Shown here: positions 56,829 to 64,000 of the stretch, one piece after another
How positions within the stretch are numbered: the first letter of the stretch is position 1
Layout of the letters: the number at the start of each line of letters is the position of its first letter
Assembly (NCBI GenBank): GCA_963693315.1
Contig: OY856188.1
Coordinates: 202,183,602 to 202,247,601 of the forward strand
Length of the DNA stretch: 64,000 bases
Reading direction: 5' to 3'
Origin: Diogma glabrata
Taxonomy: Eukaryota; Arthropoda; Insecta; Diptera; Cylindrotomidae
Notes under the pieces: model-generated
Seen by the model: only the letters and a program-made list of their open reading frames with translations
Databases searched by the model: none
What the model was told of the DNA's origin: nothing
Translations under genes and position numbers: made by a program

Positions 56829-59800
56829 TTAATCTATTGGTATGAACGTACGAAATGATTGTGTACCTTTTATTGTTATAGCCTCTCTGTATCTTGCTTC
56901 TAGCCGTAACTTTATTTCATTATAATAATTTTTGCTGGTGTATGCAAAATTCAGTGTTGATTGCCATTTTGTTGCCCATTCATAAAGATCCATTGGAGTT
57001 TGAATAATGTCCTTGTTAGGCTAGACAAACTATATCGATGAGCAAATCGTTTCAATGTACCTCCTATCCCATCAAATGGTCCTTTTCCATGACTGGTAGC
57101 GTATAAGTGCCACTCTGCGCCTATATTTGTAACGCCAGGAGTACTTAAATTTTGTTCTAAAAATAATAATTTTCATTTTCAATTATAATTTCGTTAATTT
57201 TATTAAAGGTCGCAACATTTTTGTATGGTACTGTTGAGATTAAGTAGCGTTACTCAATTTCAACAAGAAACATGTTTGATTTAATGTTTTTTTTATACGT
57301 TGGAGAAATTGGTGATTGTTGGAAAGGGAAACAGAAGCAGAAAATATGATATAAAAATAAGAATTTTGATAACCAAATCGATTAGTATAATTTTAAAACT
57401 CAATATGTATTGTTGTTATTAGGGATAAATTTTATTTATTTAAATTTGTGAAAAATTTAATTTGATGTATCATCATAATAATTGTTTAAGTTTTTTTTTT
57501 TAAACAATATGAAAATAAAAATAAAAATTATTTTGTGTAAAAATGTTAAAGAAAAATTATGATTGTGTTTCGTTTTTGTTAATTTATTTTTTTTATACAA
57601 GAGTGATGATGTTGTAAAGAAATTGATTGGTCTAGAATCGTTGGAAAAACATGGCTTCAACTGAAGTAAACATGTTAAGATTTTTAAAGTTAGCACAAAA
57701 ATTTAATTGTTTCTATTTAACGGGTTTCAATAATAAAGAATGTCGTCCATTCATTGTTGATGGTCAGCAAGTGCGGTTAATTCGACCAAATGTGCTTAAA
57801 CAGCTATTTAGACATTCAGAAATATCTTGTTTTCGTGAAAATGATAATGTCACTCAAAAGAATTTTTGAACTTAATCCAGCATTTAGAGATTATAATGAA
57901 AGATCAGAAACTATTGATAAAATATTACGCGAATTTAGAAATGGTGTAGCATTTGTAACACTTAAAAGATGGTGTGACGAATGCTACGAAGTTAAAACAA
58001 CTAGTGGAAATTCTCTATTGAAAATGGAGAGATCGGCAACATGTTTATTTGGAATAAGAATGGTGTTGATATTAATGGTTGTGTAAGACATCCAACCAAA
58101 GAATTATGTATATGGTTTTCAACAAAGATCTGTCACAAAACAAACATGGCTAGGGAGTCACGATGAAGACAACATTGATGTAATAACGTAAGCTAATTTA
58201 ATTTGATTTATATAATAATTTTTGATTTGTTTTTGACTAAATTATTTTATTTGTGCTAATTAGCATGTTACTTAGTAAGTATTTTTGCTGTGATAGTTTT
58301 CTGATATATAAGAGATTTTCAAGGTAAAAGTTTGTTTGTTGTGTAAACTCCGTGTTTTCGGTTTTAATATAGGTTTTTTGAGCTATCTCGGTGTAAAATT
58401 TAACTGATAGTTTTCGTAAAGGTTCAAATTATTTCACGTGGCTCCGAATCAGGGTCAAATGTTATATATTAAAATCTGATTTGTGGTGGCATTAGTTTAT
58501 AAAATTATATTTATTTTTACTGAGATCCCGCACCATCTGTCATATAGACTATTTTTCCAATAGGATGTTCTATGTTATCTTTTATAAAATCAATCATTTG
58601 TGATATGAATAGATGCACTGCCACACTATCATGTTCAGTCATATCAGAGATAATGACAAAACTTAAGTGCTCGATACCTTGACTAGTAGGTGAATTATAA
58701 TATATTAAAAATGGGTGCATCGTTGCTTGTGAACTATTCCAATGATAACTCTGCACAGAATCTTGAATAAAAAGAGTAATTTTCCGAAAAATCGCCAAGT
58801 ACTAAGCACTCTCCTACTTTCAAGCTTGCTTTTGTGTTTTCCAAATACATGAACTGTTGCTGCGCAATAAAATGGTGGGGTATTACTAATTTTAGGCTGT
58901 GTGTTAATTTATGTATAAATGCTGAAGAAGAAGTGATGAACGTATCCAAATTGCATCGATCAAGGGTATTCCATTGCAGGTATTTCACCTCAACAATTCC
59001 ATTAGTTTCATAATTTTCATGTAATTTATCTGCCAGTTTTTCCAGATTTTCAGCACATTCCATACACTGCAATGAATGACATTCATCTTGTAATTTACCA
59101 CAGCTAACAAATTTTATTAATTTTTTGTAGTCTGGAAATTGCTCACTACCGAAACAACTTAATTTTGAATACTGAAACATTAGTTTCAAGTTTTGATGGA
59201 TTGTGCAGACACACACATTACGAACTCCTTGCGCTAAAATCCTACTTTTAATTCTGGAAACTTGCTCTTAAACTCAACGTATGCTTCATTTAACGTGCAT
59301 AGCAGTAACCGTTTTTGGAGAAATATTCGTTTACTACCACGTTTTATAGATATCATATCACGTTTACCTCGCATTAATCTGCTAATGGAATCATTCGTAT
59401 AAAAATTTTTCACTTCTTTAATAGTTCTTCTGGTAGTTTTTTATCGGCATTTGGAAATGATGACAGCGCTGTGGATTGGTTTATTTGATCCTTCTTGCTT
59501 TTTTCAATTAACTGACGTGTTGTTTTTGTTCCAAATAAGTTTTGTATTTCTTGCACTTTCATATCCATTGGTAGTAGAGTTAATAATTTTCGTTTCTCCA
59601 TATAATCGCCATTTTTAAAGGATAACTTTAGGTTCTCCATAATATCTCGATAATATTTTAATTGCACTTTTGTTTCATCAGAAGAATCAAGATTTTCCCC
59701 AATTAAAGATGTATGTTTCTACGCAGTTGCTCTGATTTATCCTTTCCATACTCAAAACTGCGATATAACTGCTTTCGATTAATAGATGAAATTTGATTAG

Positions 59801-60149
59801 ATACAAATGGCACAATATGTTCATTTATCCGGTTAATTAGCTCATCACGTTCCATATTGACTAACGTTGGTGATGAAATAATATCTCTCTTGGTCCGCTG
59901 ATAGACTGTGGCCGTTCCTCCAATATTTCATCACTCGCTATTGCTTCTGTATCACCTGTATTTTCAGTTTCAATACCTCCAGTGGAACTGATCATTGATA
60001 GACGAATTGTACAAGACGAACAAATTCGCTTTTGCGTACGTAAATTAAACACAAAGTTTATCGAACGTAATTTATTCTGAACTTTAGGTGTAGCATTTTT
60101 TAAAGTTTTTGCCGATACCAAATGGTTTTAAACAATGATATTTACTCAT
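56829..60149 (-). pseudogene. DDE-type transposase, frameshifted and split
   Basis: Starts at the ATG at 60149 (MSKYHCLKPFGIGK). Pieces in order are LRSINFVFNLRTQKRICSSC (60100-59990), QEIQNLFGTKTTRQLIEK (59540), MCVCTIHQNLKLMFQYSKL to ECLVLGDFSENYSFYSRF (59216-58750), and SVQSYHWNSSQATMHPF then GKIVYMTDGAGSQ (to 58517). After a gap of 1.3 kb come GVTNIGAEWHLYATSHGKGP and FDGIGGTLKRFAHRYSLSSL (57135-57020), then TPMDLYEWATKW and a stop at 56829-56831. Asp in LGDFSENY, Asp in YMTDGAG and an acidic residue in the C-terminal block are candidate catalytic residues. The gap begins gtaaaa and ends ttttttag-like sequence, so it may be an intron. The pieces lie in different frames, so the gene is dead. 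Confidence 0.7.
57651..58187 (+). pseudogene. Captured fragment of a DUF4743-type Nudix hydrolase gene
   Basis: The plus strand reads MASTEVNMLRFLKLAQKF, then CRPFIVDGQQVRLIRPNVLK and QLFRHSE. After one frameshift come FELNPAFRDYNERSETIDKI, GVAFVTLKRWCDECYEVKT and SLLKMERSATCLFGIR. After a second, VDINGCVRHPTKELCIW; after a third, QQRSVTKQTWLG. These are landmarks of the N-terminal DUF4743 region and start of the Nudix fold in TPP-kinase-related Nudix hydrolases (the Drosophila CG12567 type, from memory). Homology fades after TWLG and the sequence reaches gtaagc at 58188, a possible splice donor. The Nudix box itself is absent. It lies inside the transposon, opposite to and within the transposase gene. 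Confidence 0.7.
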
Positions 60150-60478
60150 GTTTTGAAAAAACTTATTTTAGCTATTAACACTTTGAAACTTTTTTGCTAA
60201 CACAACACAAATATTTTTTTTAACAAGATTGACAAATGAATTTAATAATGATGCTATACGCTTCAAATATCTCTAAGGACTATTATTTTCATTACTGCGC
60301 TCTCATTTTATGACAGGTATTATCATTAACAGGCAACAAAGTACGGTACTTGATTTGTCCATGTTCTTAAAATTAATTTCGGACAGGTATAAATGGATGC
60401 AAAGATAAATTATTTTAAAAGCATTCACACCCTCAAATACTTAATTTGTATCCTTAAAATAATTAAATGGCCATTAAG

Positions 60479-61078
60479 TTTTTTTTTTTTTTTTTTTTAT
60501 CCAAAGTTAGGCATGTTTAGTGTTAATTATAATAAATTATAAATTAACGTCTCTGAATATCCGAAGATACCATGCCAACTAGGGATAAGAATGGAATGCA
60601 AATTAAGATTCTCTGAGAAATTTATGAACGTTAACTTTAAAGCCTTGAGGATTAAATTCATCAGGGAAAACCCAGAAAGGTAAGGCATTCCAAAGATGAG
60701 AGACTCTGTTGAAAAAGTCACGTTGGAAGGCTACAGTTCTACACCTAATTATTTGAACTGTAAAGGGATGCGCTGCTACGTTTGCTTTGGTGTGACGCGA
60801 AAGGTTTGCTGATTTAGGTAAAATCGATTTGATCTCTTCAGAAGCTCGTTCATCCATAATATATTTATAAAATATAGTCAAATCAGCAACATTCTTCTGT
60901 GCTGCAAGGAATCAAGACCGTTAGTAAGACTAGGGTTACCAATGAGTTTAATAGCTCTACGCTGTACAGAATCAAGGCAGTTGAGACTACTCAAGTAAGC
61001 TCCACCCCATATGTGAGAACAGTATTCCATGCAGGGACGTATAAAAGATTTATAAACTAAAAGAAGTTGTTCGCTATC
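60479..61078 (-). mobile_element. 5'-truncated LINE tail inside the right TIR arm
   Basis: A minus-strand insertion with its poly(A) tail at 60479-60499 (T-run on the plus strand). It codes for the C-terminus of a LINE ORF2: FDSEQLLLVYKSFIRPCMEY then CSHIWGGAYLSSLNCLDSVQ and RRAIKLIGNPSLTNGLD. After a frameshift come ASEEIKSILPKSANLSRHTK, AHPFTVQIIRCRTVAFQRDF, VSHLWNALPFWVFPD and a stop. The insertion interrupts the arm between ggccattaa and aacaagaattc; in the related arm at 30.8 kb these lie about 10 bases apart. Confidence 0.75.
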
Positions 61079-61639
61079 GAAACAAGAATTCTGGTGGGTT
61101 GAGTTAAATAGATGATTCACTACATTGAAAAAAAAATTGAAAAAAAACGAAAATGAGCATTTTGTAAAAATTTTATTTTTAAAACGAGAAATCATGTACT
61201 TGAGAAACTTTCGTTTTAGATTACGAACTAATTAAACATTTTTTTCTGGAAAAAAAAGTGGTAAAAATAAGGATACCCCCAACAGCACCATCTTTGAAAT
61301 TTTGTTTTAAGTTTAACACACTTTTATAAAATTATTAATAAATTTTAATTATTTTTTTTTATAAATCCTATCAATTACCTTTCCAATGAGCTATAAATGA
61401 CTTAAATCAGTTTAGTCAATCGTCAATCGTTAGCAATCGATATTCAAAGATACTCATGTTTCGCAAACCCCTAAAACTTTGCCGCCACCCTGTGTCATCC
61501 CTAGAGCGAAATTTAATTTTTTGAAAGAAACGGCATTTTTATTTTTTCAGTGGCTATCTGTATATGAAATTTTATCCAAATCAAAGGGAGTCAGGTCACA
61601 TGCTAGAACAAATGCTGTTGCGATGACGTAGAATTGCTC

Positions 61640-63170
61640 TATACTTATTATTATTTATTATTAATATAATACAATACAGGTAAGGCAAGCCTTCTAAAAG
61701 TCTGTATTGAGTGAAAAACATAATAAAAAGGAATAAAGGATAGGAGAATAATTTAGAAGAAATATAATAAATGCTTAATAAAATGCTTAGAATTAAATAT
61801 AAAAAATACTTAATACTAACATAAAATATTGAAATTCATAACAATAAAAAAAAACTTACATATTTAAATTAATTCGACAAAGTAACTAAAAGACTTTCTT
61901 TTAAATATGCCAAGAGTATTTGAGCATTTAGTATATTCAGGAAGATTATTATAGATTTTAATACCATGAACGAAAATAAAGTCTGAGAATTGTTTACAAG
62001 AGTATCTGCTACTAAGAGACTGAAGTCTACGTGTTCGCATGGAAGAACCAAACGATAATAAGGAAGATAAATAAGACGGATGCTGAACATGCAAAATTTT
62101 AAATAAAAAACAACACATACGGTACTGTAAATATGAGAAGAAAGAGCAACCAAGTATATGGGAAGCATAATTTGAGACATGATCATATCGTTTAAGTTTA
62201 TATACATAACGTGTATAATTGTTAAATGCGATTTGGAGCGATCTTTTAGAATCAAAGTCAGAATTGTAAAACAGAACATCACAATATGTAAAGAGCAATT
62301 AACGTTTTGATAAACAGCAAGCGTATATTTAAAGGAATAAAGTGTTGAAATTGACGCAAACAATGTAGAGAAAAATTTACTTTACGACAAACTTGATTAG
62401 TGTGATCAGACCATGTAAGAGTATTATTAAAAGTTAGGCCAAGATGCTTCACAGTGTCAGTAAATTGAAGTTGGACACCATTTCAGAACAATGGAGGTAA
62501 CACAATGTCAAGGCGACGTTTGTATATAAAAATACACTGTGTTTAAATAGCATTAAGTGAGAGTCCATTAGAACTAGACCACCTAGAAACAGAGGCTAAA
62601 TCTTCATTGATTTGATCAAATGCACAATTAATGAGCAGAATGGTACATTTGACTGTCATCAGCATATAAATGAAATGAGCAAAGGTTAATGTGATAAGCT
62701 AGATCATTTATATACAAAGCAAATAACAATGGCCTCAAGATAGATATCTGAGGTACACCAGAAAATAACGGAAGAGGATTCGACAAGTTATCTCCAATAC
62801 GCACACTTTGACGTCGATCAGACAGATAAGAGACCAGGAATCGGACAGCAAGTGGAGAGAAACCAAAATAAAGCCATAACTTTTGTACCAAGCAAGCATG
62901 ATCAATTGAATCAAAGGCTTTCGTAAAATCTAGTAGAATTAAAATAGAAAATTTAGATTCATTGAGTTTACTTCCAATGTCAAATACTATTTTAGAAAGC
63001 GCAGTAGAAGTACTATAGTTTTTACGAAACCCTGATTGAAAACCATATAATTAATTGTTACCCTCAATGTAACTTTCCATTTGATTTTTAAGCAACAATT
63101 CAAAAACTATCGATAATACTGGTGAAATACTTATTGGACGATAATCACCAATCGATGAGGAGAATTTCGA
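61640..63170 (-). mobile_element. 5'-truncated LINE, decayed reverse transcriptase
   Basis: The minus strand has RT motifs in order: ILILLDFTKAFDSIDHACLV (about 62935-62880), FLVSYLSDRRQSVRIGDNLS, FSGVPQISILRPLLFALYIN and the catalytic HLYADDSQMYHS (62650). After stops come FNNTLTWSDHTNQVC and CDVLFYNSDFDSKRSLQIAF, then YVYKLKRYDHVS. The last piece, 61864-62298, is open and ends SFSYFVELI. GVPQIS shows Gly-to-Ile decay of the usual GVPQGS. The 5' boundary is near 63170, beside a foldback arm. A different lineage from the other LINEs here. Confidence 0.75.
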
Positions 63171-63964
63171 GAATTTTGTGATTTTTAGCTTGAAGGCTTG
63201 TTTTCAAAGATTCATAACTTCGGTTCTGGTAGAGATAGACACTTTTTGTGTATATTATTTAAAAAAAATAGAGATGCAATTTAAAAAAACTGTTATTTAT
63301 AAAAATTATTAACAAATTCCTATTGTTATAAACAAATAAAATGTTAAAATCAAGTTTTAGTCATTATCTAACAAAAATAAAGAGTGTTTAGTATAACCAT
63401 CATATTCTACGTTCAATTTTCAATAAGAAACGTATATTTAATTAATGGAGAAATGAGTTTTACCGTTAAAAACAAACTAATTTATCGAGCGCGAGACGGT
63501 AAAAAATTTTATAAATTTTTGTCGTCCGGCGCTGGAAAAATTAACTTATTTGAAACAGTAAAACTCATTTCTTCATTAATTTACGTTTCTTATTGAAAAT
63601 TGAACGTAGAATACGATGACTATACTAAACACTCTTTATTTAATTTAGAAAATGACCAAAAATTGATTTTCAAATTTTATTTGTTCATAACAATAGGAAT
63701 TTGTTAATAATTTTTATAAATAACAGTTTTTTTTAAATTGCATCTCTATTCTTTAAAATAAAATAGACAAAATGTGTCTATCTCTACCAGAATCGAAGTT
63801 ATGAATCTTTCAAAACCAGTCTTCATACCAAAAATCACAAAATTCTCGATATTTAGAACCGTTCTATTTCCCCTAAAAAAAAAAGAAAAAATCCTCAAAC
63901 AAGCATATCTTTATGTTTATATCGAACCCGTAAAATTTTCAGCTGAATCAAAAATGTCTTAACC
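63171..63964. mobile_element. Foldback-type element, copy 2 (long inverted repeat)
   Basis: The left arm 63171-63475 and right arm about 63560-63860 are inverted copies (for example ggtagagatagacac at 63218 and gtgtctatctctacc at 63774). The centre near 63515 contains tcgagcgcgagacggtaaaa and gtcgtccggcgctgg. The right side extends to cagctgaatcaaaaatgtct, a block shared with 55.9 kb. The left arm looks trimmed by the LINE. No transposase. Confidence 0.75.
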
Positions 63965-64000
63965 CGCAATTAGATTATTGCAGAACTCTGCAATATATCT

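Larger units (their letters stand above)
55965..61639 (-). mobile_element. Long-TIR DNA transposon with captured Nudix fragment
   Basis: Arms of about 680 bases: left 55965-56640 (from gagcaattccacgtcaccgc), right about 60370-61639 inverted (ending gcgatgacgtagaattgctc) with a LINE fragment inserted in it. Inside, on the minus strand, is a decayed DDE-type transposase (60149 to 56829), and on the plus strand a Nudix-gene fragment at 57651-58187. TATA flanks both ends. The superfamily is not certain; the transposase resembles a family I recall as multi-copy in invertebrates, with GDF.ENY.F, HWN..QAT.HP and ATSHGKGP.DG.GG motifs. Confidence 0.78.

Noticed and set aside
62628..62891. Independent small gene with YADD motif
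   Set aside because: It is one open segment of a decayed LINE reverse transcriptase, in order with the flanking segments.

Overview
The window is AT-rich animal DNA, almost certainly from an insect and plausibly a dipteran. The basis is the mix of CR1-like and Jockey-like LINEs, a Penelope-like element (PLE), hAT elements, DINE-1/Helentron-like repeats, and one intronless secreted-protein gene with a TATA box plus an arthropod TCAGT initiator. The species call is inference. I see no bacterial or viral genome organisation, no rRNA and no CRISPR. Only one gene looks like an intact host gene: a secreted low-complexity protein at about 33.3-34.6 kb on the minus strand.

Layout. 1-4.25 kb: a minus-strand CR1-like LINE with an intact PHD-finger ORF1 and an ORF2 (endonuclease plus reverse transcriptase) that stays open to the window edge; a decayed endonuclease fragment of another LINE lies upstream. 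6.9-9.5 kb: a (TA)n tract and two blocks of a 13-bp minisatellite. 9.5-17.07 kb: a full-length Jockey-like LINE flanked by a 15-bp target duplication. Its ORF2 carries two Trp-to-stop changes and a frameshift, and is split by a PLE (RT plus GIY-YIG) that has a 9-bp target duplication, 590-bp direct terminal repeats and a hammerhead-ribozyme-like core. 19.7-20 kb: LINE fragment. 20.4-28.75 kb: a nest of elements. A DINE-like copy holds a 7.7-kb ZMYM1-like hAT (8-bp duplication, twelve 77-bp repeats next to its left end). That hAT holds a PLE tail, a TA-flanked MITE and a 2.3-kb TIR element, and the last of these holds a second type of DINE-like repeat. 28.75-31.2 kb: an internally deleted long-TIR transposon.

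31.2-36.7 kb is mostly single-copy and contains the secreted-protein gene. 36.7-41.3 kb holds a 137-bp tandem repeat, a hAT-type MITE with its own inserted MITE, a long-TIR element with transposase remnants, and a small foldback element. 41.9-55.0 kb holds three near-identical copies of the DINE-like family, each built from four or five 629-bp units. 46.1-47.2 kb is another TIR element. 55.0-64 kb holds foldback elements, a 132-bp palindrome, and a 5.7-kb long-TIR transposon whose DDE-type transposase gene is interrupted by a fragment of a host Nudix gene on the opposite strand. It also holds two LINE fragments.

From direct repeats and interrupted frames, most of the window can be read as insertions into older insertions. 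The most unusual items are the captured Nudix fragment, the 629-bp-unit DINE-like family, the PLE with its terminal repeats and ribozyme-like core, and the 77-bp array inside the hAT end. None of the transposase genes is intact. The CR1-like LINE is the only element in the window that still looks coding-competent.
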